Both the position numbers and the translations under genes were made by a program. Under the pieces are notes generated by a model. That model was not told where the DNA came from, did no database searches, and saw only the letters and a list, made by a program, of their open reading frames with translations. A stretch of DNA of 54,351 bases from contig NW_003202100.1 of assembly GCF_000006405.1 (NCBI RefSeq), forward strand, positions 62,495 to 116,845, in the 5' to 3' direction. Position 1 is the stretch's first letter. Each line of letters opens with the position of its first letter. Shown piece by piece: positions 12,641 through 25,700 of this stretch. This stretch comes from Perkinsus marinus ATCC 50983 (Eukaryota; Perkinsozoa; Perkinsida; Perkinsidae).

Positions 12641-15109
12641 ATGAACTATACTATGGCGGATTCCTCTCCGTCAGACCGTATTTGTCGGAGCTCAAGGCGG
12701 ACACTGAGAGACTGAATCACTTGAGGAGTGATGGACAGCGCAAGGCCTTCGAGATCACTAAGTCTATAGTCTTGGACCCAGACTGGAAGAAATTCATGAA
12801 GGTGGGTGGTTGGGTCGTTATCAATGAGGACATGTGGCTGTCAGTCAGGTCCTGAATAAGCACTTCCCCAGGAGCTACAGGATGTCACCTGGAAAGGAGA
12901 GTGCGCGTTATCTAGATCAAGGCCGCCGAGGTAACGTTGCTCCTCTGTGATGACTGATGACACCTGTCCTGTGCGTTTAGGGTCGATACCGTACTATACT
13001 AACCGTAACGCCTACCGCTTGTCAATTGAGCGGAGGTACCGCATTCTATCACGAACGGGTGGACGAGCAGCACCTTATCAGCTCACTGGCTTCCTATGGG
13101 GTAAGCGTAAAGTCACACAAGCAGCTGGGCATGTAAGGACCAAGTGCTGGACACAGCTCAGTGATAGTTCTTAGTCTTGCGCCACTGAATGCCCCTACGA
13201 TATTATCATGTCACCATCGGGCAACAGCCTCTTCGTCTCTGGCAGGGACGGCTGCATCCATATGTAAACACTGTCTACTGCGGGAGTAGTTGAACTTTGT
13301 TGGATCAGACTCGACTCGTCCAACATCAGCTCCACACGTGGTGAATCCGAACAAGGCAATCTCAAAATGTACGAGAGAAAAATGTTCTATCAGAGTCACG
13401 TGCGATGGACCATCACCGACATAGATGTAATTTTGTGGCGCAGCGGTAATGACAAAGCGTTACCATAGCACCATCCCTCTCGTCCATCCATCCTGACCTC
13501 CTCGATAAGCCCTGTTCTTAATTTTACCGCCAATTATGAGACAGAGAGTATCCGAGGCAAGGCGCTGATCTTGGATGATACAAGGTGCTATAGCCTGCCA
13601 ACCTGGTGTTCGTCGATCGACCCTCTCAGGATCGGTGTATGGGCTGTGAGGTTCATCGGGGACTGGCAAGCAGCAGCAGGCTCAATGGTAGGTTGGGGTA
13701 CTTTGAGGCTGCCTGATCTCTCGTACGTCCCTGAGGTTTTATCGAGATGAATGGTAGTTGTTTGGCAAACTACTATCAAGCTTTCTCGTTTGTAAACCGC
13801 TGTAGTGTAGTAATTGCAAGTGTTCGTATACCCGTCTGGTTCCGTTGCAGTATGGCATTATTCATCCGACGCCAATATTATTAATATCGGGCTAGTCGTC
13901 TATCTCCATCAGATGGGCGGAGTCCACCTTTACGACCTGTCGAGGGAGATGACATACTGCACGACCTACAGCCACAATGGTGCTGATGTTAATGCTCTGT
14001 GTACCCCACATGCCGAGTACGATCCTCGGTAGATCGTGTGACCATGCAGGCCTGGCTCAGGTCCGGTCATAGGACACTGCTGTTCTCTGGTGGAGATGAT
14101 GGCACGATAAGCATGTGGGATACTCGAAGAATGCGACGGCCTGCTGGGGTGAGTTCAGTGCGCTCGCATAGTTATTGGTCTTCTCCGACCGGAAACCTTG
14201 AGCGGGAGTAATGGTAGGTGTTGGTGGGGCATACGGATGGTATATGCAGCCTACATATGTCCGATGCTAGCTGGCACTACCTGTGCTCGAATGCTAAGGA
14301 CCAGAAGGTTAAGTTGTGGGATTTGAGGACGGGTACGCAGTGGATGTTTGGCTGGACCTCGCTGGTGACGATAGTGCAGTGCACCTCAGCTCCTGTGAAT
14401 GTGGTGGATTACCACACCAAGCACCAAGCAGCGCCATGTAACCCGGCATGGGATTACCGTAGTCAACCATACCCAGGGAATCCCCTCCTCGACTGCTACA
14501 CCCATCCACACGATAAGTATAAATTCTGGACCTTCTCGAAAACTACGGTGCCGCATCTCGACAGGTCTCTGTACACTTTTGTCGGTCACAAGGTTCACCG
14601 GACGCTCATTCGTGCTCGGATGTCGCCTATGCGCACCACGGGAGGCCGGTACTCACTCAATTCAATTTCGTGGTGCAGTGATGGTTATCTGTTACCGGTA
14701 CATCCTTTCCGGCAGTGCCAACGGCATCATACATATATGGGACCTGCAGAACCCTTCTCCTTTTGGCAGAACGTGAGCTCGTGCGGGGCATCAACAGTCA
14801 GAGCGTTCACGAGTGAATTTCAGCTTCCGAGCGATGGGGGAGCGGCTCACAGATGGGGACACGGAGATTGGCGACAACGACAGTCTGAGCGACGACGACG
14901 ACTGGTATGACAGATCGCATACCACTCGAGCAGGTGGGCTAAGCTGCGTCCTCGCGATGTGTTTTCGAGACTGTGCTGAGCCTCCGACGGGGCGTGTTTA
15001 GTATACCATTATCAGTAGCATAGAACTACTTTCAGTTACCTGGCACCCAACACTTCCAGCGGCACTGTATGCCTCTTGGGACCTTCAGGTCCGTATGCTG
15101 TCAGCATAG
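12641..15109 (+). CDS. DCAF11: WD40-repeat protein of the DCAF11/WDR23 family, 5' end unresolved
   Basis: About a dozen exons with a stop at 15107-15109. Clear blocks follow the order of human DCAF11 as I recall it: ECPYDIIMSPSGNSLFVSG, RWTITDID, LFSGGDDGTISMWDTRRM, VLVGHTDGICSL, SNAKDQKVKLWDLR, NPAWDYRSQ, YTFVGHKVHRTLIRARMSP, YILSGSANGIIHIWDLQ, and after an acidic insert VTWHPTLPAALYASWDLQ. DCAF11/WDR23 is a substrate receptor of CUL4-DDB1 ubiquitin ligases and in animals targets Nrf2/SKN-1. The WDTR and WDLR ends of blades are the usual DDB1-contact signature. The acidic insert (GDNDSLSDDDDW) near the C-terminus is large. One intron near 14646-14699 does not fit GT-AG rules (see findings). 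The N-terminus upstream of 12641 is not secure. Confidence 0.8.
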
Positions 15110-15147
15110 TCACAAGTAGCTCAGTAGTCTGAATTCTGGTTAGATGT

Positions 15148-15351
15148 TTAAAGTTGACTTTTTTCTTGTGATGATGCCCTATTGTGTTGCTCATTATTAT
15201 CATCAAGATGTAGAAGAGCCTCATCGTATAGAGAGATAAATCGGACCCTTACACCGCGCTCACGCTCGATTCGATCGACACCAGGACGAAGACCAATGTT
15301 CATAATTCCATCGTCTAACGTGGCGTCTGACCGTTCAGGGAGCGTCACCAT
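15148..15351 (-). CDS. Possible terminal exon, unrecognised
   Basis: A 67-residue minus-strand frame, opening with MVTLPERSDATLDDGIMN and rich in Arg/Asp/Glu, ending at 15148. The frame stays open upstream for a short distance, so it could be the last exon of a minus-strand gene that includes the 15717-16098 segment. No domain recognised. Confidence 0.3.
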   Translation of the reverse strand: MVTLPERSDATLDDGIMNIGLRPGVDRIERERGVRVRFISLYDEALLHLDDNNEQHNRASSQEKSQL

Positions 15352-15716
15352 CGCACCACATCGACGATGGTAAAGCCGGAATCAACGAGAGTGTGTGCTG
15401 GTCAGGAAGTCGCCAATGGCAGCTGGTCATCGGATTCTGAGTCCACTCGTGAACATCAATCAAACCGTCTAGCGACTAGATTGTCGGGCGAGCGAGATTT
15501 GCGATGCAAATATGCGCAGTGCGTAGATTATAGTATCCACTTACGCCCTCCAAGGGAAGATACCACATGAAGAGAACGTCTCTATGGAGGATGCTGCGAA
15601 GTATATTAGGATGTTGCTTGTATTTAATACAGTGTCGTCCTATTAACTAGACGTTAAGTCGCCTAAAAGACAAAGGCTTTCCAGTGGTATGGTGGTCCAT
15701 ACTACGGACCACGATC

Positions 15717-16098
15717 TTAACCATGTCTTTGGGTTGGTTCGGCAGAGTTGTTAGGCTCAGGCATGCCCACAACATGTAACGATAGAGACGAGGGAGGTGG
15801 GACGGAACTAGGCTCGTAGATAATCCTTGTCGTCTGTTGCTGGGAACGCACATATTCTACCGCGATCACAGGAGATGTGATACTGCGAGGCTCGAGCTTT
15901 CGGACCACTGTGTTGTTGTCGCTTTCAACGACAGCTTTTTTGTGGAAGAAGTTGAAGGGAGGCGAACCTGGTAATTGCCATAGATGGATGGAATGCGGAT
16001 CATAAAAAATTTTTTCCGGAGGGGAAGGACATGTTGTGTTCGACTGGTATGAGGGCCTCTTATGAAGGCTTACTGATTTTGTTACTATGATTGATCCT
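15717..16098 (-). CDS. Unrecognised minus-strand coding segment, Pro/Ser-rich
   Basis: An open stretch of about 125 codons without stops. It includes HSIHLWQLPGSPPFNFFHKK, TVVRKLEPRSITSPVIAVEY and SSVPPPSSLSLHVVGMPEP. Upstream a Gln/Tyr-rich segment (QIYPNPQAQYYRSLQ) may be an adjoining exon. The composition suggests a largely disordered protein. No start codon or family is recognised; coding status rests on the length of the open frame and its composition. Confidence 0.35.
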
Positions 16099-16382
16099 GA
16101 TCATGCTGATGCTCCACCGCTCTATGGGAACGATCCTGAAGAGATCTGTAGTACTGGGCTTGGGGGTTCGGATAGATCTGCACTGGGGTGCAGCATTTTG
16201 CTCGAGGGATGGTTTCCTTCTTAGGCGATATCAACGGTATGGACGCACGGGCATATGATAGTGTGAAGGACGAAGAGGCAGAGAAGAGGAAGGTGTCTGG
16301 GGGGCTCTGCCGTTTTCGGGTATATGTTAGCGTTCGTTGAGTCTATCGGTTATATAGTTCTCTTTATCGCGGTTGACACGCT

Positions 16383-16658
16383 TTAATGAGAGCTCGTTGA
16401 AAGTGCCATAGAGCGTTGCTGTGTATAGAAACGAGAACGGAGAGAAGACGAGGCCTTTGAGAACCCTTCGGGGACGACGAAGAAGGTCGAGATGGAGTAC
16501 ATGGCACCGAAAAAGGAAAGACGTTTCAAGGTGAGATTCATCACTCGGAAAAGGAGAGCGTCGTGAACTTGTACACTGTAGTGACAGTCGCTTACGCCGT
16601 CTGTAGGGTAGTTGGGGTCTATTTCCAGTAGGAATTCTCCCGCACTCACACACTTCAT
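16383..16658 (-). CDS. Small unrecognised ORF (91 aa)
   Basis: An ATG-initiated minus-strand frame: MKCVSAGEFLLEIDPNYPTD, a middle segment with VQVHDALLFRVMN, and a hydrophobic stretch around AMYSISTFFVVPEGF. The first 45 residues look protein-like. It lies divergent to the RCC1-repeat gene and could be a first exon or a small protein. A second frame overlaps the same bases and is probably a shadow. Confidence 0.35.
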   Translation of the reverse strand: MKCVSAGEFLLEIDPNYPTDGVSDCHYSVQVHDALLFRVMNLTLKRLSFFGAMYSISTFFVVPEGFSKASSSLRSRFYTQQRSMALSTSSH

Positions 16659-16723
16659 TTGCTAGTTCGTACTCACCTAGACAGGGAAACCTAGTGGGAA
16701 ACGGTATATGCTTTCAGCTGTAT

Positions 16724-19700
16724 ATGGCGTATCACGGCCGTCGTGGTCCATCATGCTGCATTAAGATTCGCTTACCAAGGCATGGAGGATACGAGGAAGG
16801 TCCCAGTATAAATCTCAAGAAGCTCTTTGTAATCTTCAAGGCGTCACTCAACCCTTACATGTCGTATTCAGGTTGAGAATTACAATAGATTGCGTCAGTT
16901 CATCAGCGTCTATACAGTTCATCTAAGGTCCGAGGTCGGCGTCTACATACCCGACAGTGCTGCCATCACAGGGTAGGTCAGCAGTACTGTCCTTTTTGAT
17001 ACTACTCTTGGTTCAGCTATATCTCTTATGGGGGGCTGGTGCAGATTGTCGACGGCTCGCCTGCTGCAGTGACCGCCGATAGTCGTGTCTTTGCGTGGGG
17101 ACGCATGCCGTGGACGGGTGCGTTTCTCTTGCCGGTTCGATGGAGCCGTTATTGATACTCTAGGTGCCCAGGCATCGCAAGGACTAGAGGACGTATTATC
17201 CTTGGCCCGAAAGCGTATACGCTCCGTAGCGATAGGAGCTGGCCATGCCTTGGCTCTCACCGAAGGAGGAAAGGTAAGTGCAGCTGCTCGCTAACTTGAA
17301 GGATTGTTCTTCGGTAGGTTATGTCCTGGGGACTCAATGATTCTGGCCAGCTCGGTACTGGTGATGAACGGAGTCGGATTATACCAGAAACTGTTAAGCT
17401 ACCCAGCGATGTTTATATTGACAAAAGTATGAATTGACCAGCTGGTGTGGCGAGGATGTCCCGTTTAGTTGCATGTGGTCCTGACTACTCTGTTGCCGTT
17501 ACTAAGGCTGGTCAGCTGTGGACTTGGGGACGGTAGGAGGCGCCGGAATTCTTCCCTGTTTGCGATTCTGAAGTTTCCTCGATACGGCCCTCGTCATGTT
17601 GTGGAGAAAGTTGGCCGTCTCCTTTGCTCCTACAGAGTCGCCTTTCATATCAGGTACCAGGCTAGTAATTGGCCTCGTCTATTTGTCGATACATGGTGTA
17701 ATGGCAACAAGCCTGGATGTGACAATACAGCTGTAGGACTGGCTGGCAGCAGAATCCTAAAGGTGTGCACCTCGAGGGGAGTGAGTGATACCAAAACTTG
17801 GCCACATCAGGTGTCATGTGGAGATCAGCACATGTTGGCCCTCACCAAGGAAGGCGAGGTCTTCTCCTGGGGATACAACGGTGAGCTGACTTGGTTCATC
17901 ATTCCTTTGCAATAAGAGCGTCCTCAGACTTCGGTCAGCTCGGTTGGGGGCTCCACGGGGTAGATGTTGTAGGCCAGCAACGGCCGCATAAGGTGAGTAT
18001 TGCTTACTGGGACTAGGCAGTCAACCACTCTCATGGCGTGTCGCTGTTCAGGTTCCCCATTTACCCAAGATTAGCGATATCGCGGCTGGAGGTGGTCATA
18101 GTGTTGCGGTTGGTGACGACGGAGCGGTGTATAGCTGGGGGAGCAACTCACAGGGTAGGTTTCTATTATCAGACGAGGGTCTTGCCGAAGCTCTCTGGTC
18201 CTCCCACAGGCCAGATCGGCCATGGGCTCCGGCAAGATTTCGCGGAGGCAACGCGAGTACAGATGCCGCAGCCGGTTAAAGCAGTGACTGCTGGCAAGGT
18301 CCGATACTAGATTACAGTATAGGACATAACTACGCTGATGCAACTTGCGATCAGGTCACCACACTGTTGGTCTGTGATGATGCTGATAACTCCGTAATAA
18401 TGTGGGGAGCTGTGCAAGCTGCTGGCCCCGAGATGGTGGAGGCCCCGGTCAAGGCTGCAGAGGGAATGCAGAATGGACATAAAGAAGGTAAACCGTTGCG
18501 AAGAGGGAAGTCGCAATCAGTCGTTGCTAATGATCTCAATAATCCTCGAGGTTTCATTCTATCATTGTCGAAGTGATGTTGTACGATATGTCAGATAAAA
18601 CAGAGGCACCAGGAGTAGCAGCATCATCGGTGATGGCGAAGTTAGGTGGTGGGGGATCAGCCAGCGTCCTGATACCGGGCCAGGGAGAGGTTACTACAAT
18701 GAGCATTGGGGAAGCCCATGGAGCTGTGGTTAAGGGTAGCAGACTTGTGCTGTGTTCGATTGGATAAATGAGGATTCCTTCAGATGCTACCCTTTATGGT
18801 TTTGGGTACAACTATGAGAACCAGGCCATCGATACACCCTCGAAATATTTTTTTGTGCCGCCAACACCGGTAGATCTAAATGAGATGCACAAGGGTCATG
18901 ATGACTTCAAATTCAACAAGGTAACGCGAGGTCTTCCCTAGATAGTGTGGAAGGATCTGTTACTATTAGATATCCGATCTCGCCTGTGGCGGCTCGATGA
19001 GCTTGGCCGTTGCCAACTACTCCATATAAGGAGATCTCCCATCGGTTTCGTGATAACAAACACTTGTATCATTAACGAGTTGGTTTGTGTTGTCAATGGT
19101 GACACCTATTGAGAAAAGTGGCTCTCCTATTGGGCGCTTTATGGCTGATCGTGGACAAGCCGTCCATCCTAGAGACCTTCTAGAAGTGAGAAACGGAATA
19201 TCTGATTTCAAACGGGAGTGGTTCACATCACTTGATTCAGTGGATTGCGGAGCGAACTAGCTGTGGTGAAGTTGAAGGCTTTGCAGATCTACAGGATGGA
19301 GAGATACTTCTTGAGATGGTCCAGTCGGTGAGAGGAATACGATACACATCCCGTTTTAAGCGAGGAGTTAACGCCTAGCTCGTGACCATAATGGTGACAG
19401 GAATCATCCGGAGTACTGTCTCATCTCGGGAGATCCAATTCGGAGGATCAGTCCATGTGTATGTACTGTTGAGTTCATGCTGTAGGTATGGCCAGACCTT
19501 TCCCCATTGGGAACGACGACGTATGATGCTTGGGAAGGGATCTCGCGGATCGCCAATGCAGCTGATGTACCCATGGGCATCCTAGATGCCGCAGCTCGAT
19601 GGTCCAAGGCGAGCAAAGAGGACCTGAATGATAAGGCATTTGCCTCTGCTATTTATAACACACTTGCTGCACTCTACTTCCTCTGGAGTTTGTGTGAATG

Positions 19701-22700
19701 CCACGATTTCACGGCCAACTTTGCAATCCCCATCGACTCGTATGTGGCCAAATTCCTACAGTCGGACGCTTCCGTGCGGAGCTTGATCAAGGTGAAGGAT
19801 GATCCTTCAAGGATCAATCCTCATGTATCGAGTGCTAGCTCCATGATGTCAGGGAGGGGCGCTGGCTGCTGAAGTGTCCGAGACTGCACATAAAAAGGAC
19901 GATATTGCCAAGACCATCGAACCCGACAATCCTTCCCGAGCTGATCGTGGGGTGAGTCGCTACGACCATAACGAGAACCGCACTGCTTCTCTAGAAGTCT
20001 CCACATGCACCGCCGAATGCGCCTACACCTCCAAAGAACCCACCGCCTGATTCCAGCAAGGAACCGGAGAAAAAACAGCCGAAGGGCGTGCAGCAGATGA
20101 AGAAAGAGAGTGCGCCGGCGCAGCGGCTGAGAGACTATCAGAATCGACAACAAGCAACTGTCGATGGTCTTGCGGTGCTGATGCGGCCGAGAGGGGGGAG
20201 GCGACGATACACACGCTGAGAAGCGAGGTATCGGTCGTGGCAGAGGTTCGGGAATAGAGAGTCGCTATCTGTGAAGAGGCTCCAGCGGCAGCTAGAGATG
20301 GAGAGAGAGAGCTACGCTGCGATGGAAGAAGTAACGAAGCGGAGCTTATGGACAGGAGCTACGTAAGGAGAATGTAGTGCAGTTCGCGTGAGTGTGTAAA
20401 TGTCAGGTTCGCTCATGAAGTGGAGCTCCTCAAGGAGGGCCACAATGCAGCGCTATGGGAGGCCGAGTCGGGCCTGGCAGAAGATGCGGTTTTGAAAGCT
20501 AGAGTCATGAAGGATCAGGCGGTAAGCGCTCGTCGCTGCCTTTTGCGAAGGCCCATTGGATCATGTCAGGGAAGCTTCCGCGACCGACCGCCTACCTTGA
20601 GAGAATACACGGCTTTGGAAGAGGCTTTGTCGCGAATGGATGTAGCAATGCGGAAACAGAATGAACGCATGCGAGCTCTCGAGGAAGAGAGACTCCAACT
20701 GGGAGATCAAGTGAGTTGATTCATGCAACGCGGATTCCAGCTTCTATTCTGCTCAGATGCTACTGGGTTTAACATCCCGTCACTCCAACACCACTGCACA
20801 GACAGTGCGGGAGATGTATGAGGCTGTGATGTCGGGCATGGACCGGAGACGTTCGGGCAGGGAACTGCCTAGCGCCGATCGAGAGATACTTCTGAATTTG
20901 GAGAAGCTGGTGGGGCCGTGTGGCTTTTGTCGATTTCTATGACCTGTTGCCATTCGATAGTCGTCCCTGCTATGCTATCATTGGTCATCAAATCATCTAC
21001 TATATGCTATCGTTATGAGGCTTTTATACCACCGGCACTTTATGCCCCAACAGAAACTCTCGTGGTGGAACTACGACGTCCACATGAGTGCGCGCTTCTC
21101 TCAGATAAACAGACTCGAAGAAGAGAGAATACTTCTTGAACGTCGGTCTAGAGATATGGAAGCTCCGTGGAAGGTTTCGAGTCTGAGCGATCTTCTTCTT
21201 CTTCTTCTCAATCTTGGACGCGGCACGGCCATTCTCTGGCCATTTGCCGCCAACATGATCCCTTCTGTAGCCGCCCTTCTGCGGCTCGTTAGTCTCCGCT
21301 CCGTTGAGTTCCATTTCGTCCCGTATTTCTCCCATACGGTCATTCAAGATGACTCACCCTCGGCGTTGGGCAGGCGGCATTAGTCTCTGAAGACCCTTCC
21401 AGTCCTTCGCAGAAACCCTTCGAGTACCAGCGCCAGATCCCGGCTTCTGATGACAGTCTCCCCCTGGGGAGGCCACGTTAGCCCTCGCAGGTTCACTTCT
21501 CGAATTAATGCCTCCCGTTGGCTCTTCCATCGCTCGCACTCGTACAAAAAATGTCTCACATCCTCCGTGACTTGAGCGTCGCAGTTCGGACATTCATCAC
21601 TTCCCCCATCAACTCGGCTTCGGCAGTATCGCAGCCGGCTCTGTCCTGAAATAAGTCCCCAGAGATTTCGGCAGCCTTGCAGCCCCCTAAGCATCTTCAG
21701 AGCTGATGCGGTGGGCACAAACTCCCTGATAGATCTTCCTAGTTTCCTGACCTCGCTTTCATATAGCATGTCAGACTGCTGCTCAACGCATTTCCTCACC
21801 CTCTCTGAGACCACCTCCCGATCTATGGGTACGATGAACGGCGGATCATCCCCGTGTAGCGAGAGCAGTTTTGCTAGCTGGTCCGCTCGGCGGTTCCCTT
21901 CGCAGGACTTTGACCTAACGTACTGCAACTCCACATTCAGTCGCAGGTCCAGTGCGCGCTGCCGGATGTACTGCACTACAATTCCACGACAGAGCCTCCG
22001 CTTGGCAAGTCCAGCTAGAAGGTCAATTGCCCGTTGGCAGTCCGTGCCGACACATATCTCCCCGAGTCGCATCTCCCCCCCGGCTTCTACTGCACGGAGG
22101 ACTCCGAAGAGCTCAGCCTGTAGTGGAGTTGCATATGAAGGCAATTTCCAGCCCCACATATTCCACTCACCGTACTGCGTCTTCAATACCGCCGCGCATC
22201 CGGCAGTTTGATTCCGCGATGCTGCCCCGTCAGTATAGAATACCCACTTTCTGCAAGGGCTCTTTCTACGGCTACTGATGGTGAGAGGTCTAAGCTCTCT
22301 CGCCGCCGAAACTGGGGAATCGACTGGAGCTCCCATAGCTATGCGTTGGAGCTCGTCCTGCAAGGAGGGTACCGCGGGAAAGCCTGTCACGGACAGCCGA
22401 CGTTTTATACATTGGGATACGCATAGGAGATCCCAGGGTATTCCGTCCGTTCCTGTATGTGACACAAATGCGGTAGGGGTACGCGCGCTCAGTCTCCGAG
22501 CCCTCCGGTAGAACCGAGCCTGTAGCGCCCTCAGCTGCTTGGCAATCCTGGCGCGAAGGGCCGCATGTCCCCAGCAGCCAACCGCGTACAGCAGGCAGCC
22601 ACGAGCCACTGCCTCAAAAAGCACCAGCGCGACGTCGGGGCCCAATCCCCATGAGCTTCGGACATGCGCTTTCACAGAGTGGTATATCCCCTCCAGCCGA

Positions 22701-25700
22701 GCGAGAATGTTTGCCGCATGAGCACCCCACCTAAATTTCCGATCTAGTGCCACTCCAATCCATCGTACTGGCGACTCCACGATCACTTGATCACCCATGT
22801 TGATGTGGCACCCGATACCTCCGTGCGCCCGGCATTTGGGGAAGCACATCAACTGTGTCTTCGGCCAGGAGAGCTTCACTTTCACTAACCCACACCATTT
22901 GTCGAGTGCAGCATGGATTGCTCGAGCGGCATCCCGTACCTCTTCCTCGGTTTTATACTGGAAGATCACAACGACATCATCAGCATACGTCACGTAGGCC
23001 CAGGGCGATAGGACGTCGCTCAGGGACAGCATAAAACAGTTGAATATCCAGGGGGACAATACTCCTCCTTGCGCCGTCCCCCGCGTGAGCTCCATCGTGG
23101 AGATATCTCCTGCATGGTGCAGGGAGACTCGTCGGCCACTCAGATAATCAGAAAGTAGAGCAAGGTAGTCACCCCGGAGCCCACGGGCTTTCATCTCCTT
23201 GAGGGTCGCCCAAGGACTGCACTTGTCGAACGCCCCTTCAATGTCGAGGAAGATGCACCCTGCACTGTAGCCATTCTGCCAGATCTTCCTTATTTCGCTC
23301 TCAAGGTTTGCGACCGCAGTATCGCACCCTTTGCCCGGAAGGTAGGCATGAAAGGAGTCTGGAAACTCTATCAGCCGTTCAACTCGCCGATAAACGAGTC
23401 GCTCAAAGACGCGAGTGAGTGCAGTCAGTACAGTTATCGGCCTCCATGACTTCTCCTCCCATGCCGGTCTGTCATGCCCTTTCGGCAGCGTTATAACGTA
23501 GCCACTCTTAAGGTCACTGGGCAGCTGCCGGTGTTGAAGGAATGCGGTGAACATTTCACAGAACACCTGAGGCTCCCTTTCTATCGTGAGCTGCATTGCG
23601 GTAACCGGAACCGAGTCTGCCCCCGGACATGATGATGCCCTCACCTCTTTCGCACTGGCCAGCAGCTCTGCCCTGGAGACGGGTTCAACCTCAGGTGGGA
23701 GCTGCTTTAGCCCTCTTATCACGTCGGCCATTTCCTTCCTCATGTCTGCCTGCTCCGAAGAGTCAGGTTCCTCCATGGGAAACAGGCCTTTCGCGAGCTC
23801 CTCAGCCGAGAGGTAAGGATGTATTGCCGGTCGACGAGCGGCACGCCACTTCCGATGATATTCAAACGCTGCAGTGGGACTCTCCAGAGACGCGAGCTCC
23901 CTACGTGCATGCTCCTTAGCCCTGGCCCTCTTAGCCCGTCGCAGAGCCCGTGATGCCTCTCGGAGTTCCGCCCTTGTTTCCGTGGAGTTGTTTGTCCTCT
24001 GCACCCGCTTTCGCAACCAGGATACCTTGCGTTCTAAATCGCCGATCTCCGGCGTCCACCACACCGGCCTCGGAGCCTTGAGCTTACGCGACCTGCCTCG
24101 GCAATCCTCCACGCATTGAGCTATAGCTTCACAAATTGAAGCCGTGCCTCGCACAGTCGTCGCCCATTCGTCCTTCCAGGAGGGATGCCACTGCGGGAGA
24201 ACGCTACATATCCTTTCAGCAAACTGATCCTCGTTCAGCCTACCCTTACCTCTCCATGGTGGTTCCTGACGAGCAATAAGCCGCAGGCTTATGGCTACCT
24301 TAACAGCCGCATGATCGGATACAGCAGAAGAAGGATCATCCCAGTCCACCTGCCAGTCCGCAACCCGTTCCACGAGATCCACAGAGCACATCGTAACATC
24401 AATGTGGGAGGTGATGATAGAACCATCACTACAAGTGCGGTGGCTGCGGAAGGTGGGGGGAGACTCGCAGTCATTAATCACGTGTAGGCCATTCTTCTCT
24501 GCCCAGTCCTCCAGAATGACTCCCCTCCTTCGTTGATACGACCCCCCATCGCGTGGGGGCCCCCACGCCCCACTCCACGCATTACTGTCACAACAAAGGA
24601 CTGTCCGCCGATGGCTGACCAAGGCATCAACTCCCAAGAGGCACTCCTCCATTGTGGTCGTACCATCAGAAGGGCAATATCCTGATATAATACGGAGGTT
24701 TCTTTCCATATCGCCTAAGCAGCGAATATCTACCGCCACCCAGTCCCGCATGTCACTGCACTGACTGACAATTCTGTAGTTGTCAACTACTAGTTGACTG
24801 TAGGCTTCAAAAGGAAAGCAACTCGGCTCCGCTCCGATACGCTCACATAGCTCCATTGACTACTATCACTCAGAATCCTCATACAGACTACTCTGCGAGG
24901 CGGTTCTTGAATTGCTATGACATCCGCTTCTGAATGTTCTACAGCTGCTCTGAAGACTACACTGCTCCTACCCATATTCAATTGTACAACGCGAATGGTA
25001 CCATGCATGGAGGTCTCATCGCCCTCCGCTAATACCGTTTCGCTATACCCCCTACTTCTCGCTCAAGCAGCCTGCATGCTGCTGGGCAAAGTTTGTGATC
25101 AACAGCTCTATGAGAGCCTCCACAGTTCGCACACTTTTGTGGCCCCCCTTGGCACTCACGTCCCTGGTGCCCCTCTGCACCGCACTTATAGCAGACAGGA
25201 GTTTTTGAGCAGTCACTGGCGAGATGGGCATTTTTACCGAGTTCACAGCATCGATAGCACATCTTCCTCCTGTGTTTCAGCTCGGGTCTGATAAGTCGCC
25301 ATTCCACCTTAATGCCCTCCCTTAGCAGCCGCTCAACTCCACACTTCTTCACTCTTACAAAGGCGTTGAGGCCCCTTTTGTAAACTGCTGTGCATTCTTC
25401 ACCTATAGCATCCTTCAACGTCTGCTCACTGATCGAGCCGACTTCCCTTATGAATAACTCAGGCTCAAAGGATCCAGGGCTCTTCCCTTCATACCCAAGA
25501 TCTACGGCCGCACGTACGGCACCGCCTACATCACCTTCAGCTACTCTGATCCCTAGCCTGCCATCTTTCGCGAAAAAGCTGTCTAGCACCACTACTTCGG
25601 CTTTACAGCCAATTCTTCCGACTATACGGAGGCGATGCTCCGTGCTCCTGTCTTCTCTGATGTCTCCACCGGTCACCCAGATCAAAGTTCCGTCCCTGTC

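Noticed and set aside
23241-23262. Second GTAGCCAT similar to the spliced leader
   Set aside because: Only eight bases match, in the middle of LINE ORF2, with no GGCTCAAG following; chance.
21711-24487. Several plus-strand ORFs of 60-166 codons
   Set aside because: All lie opposite LINE ORF2 and are Pro/Ser/Arg-rich mirror frames of it.
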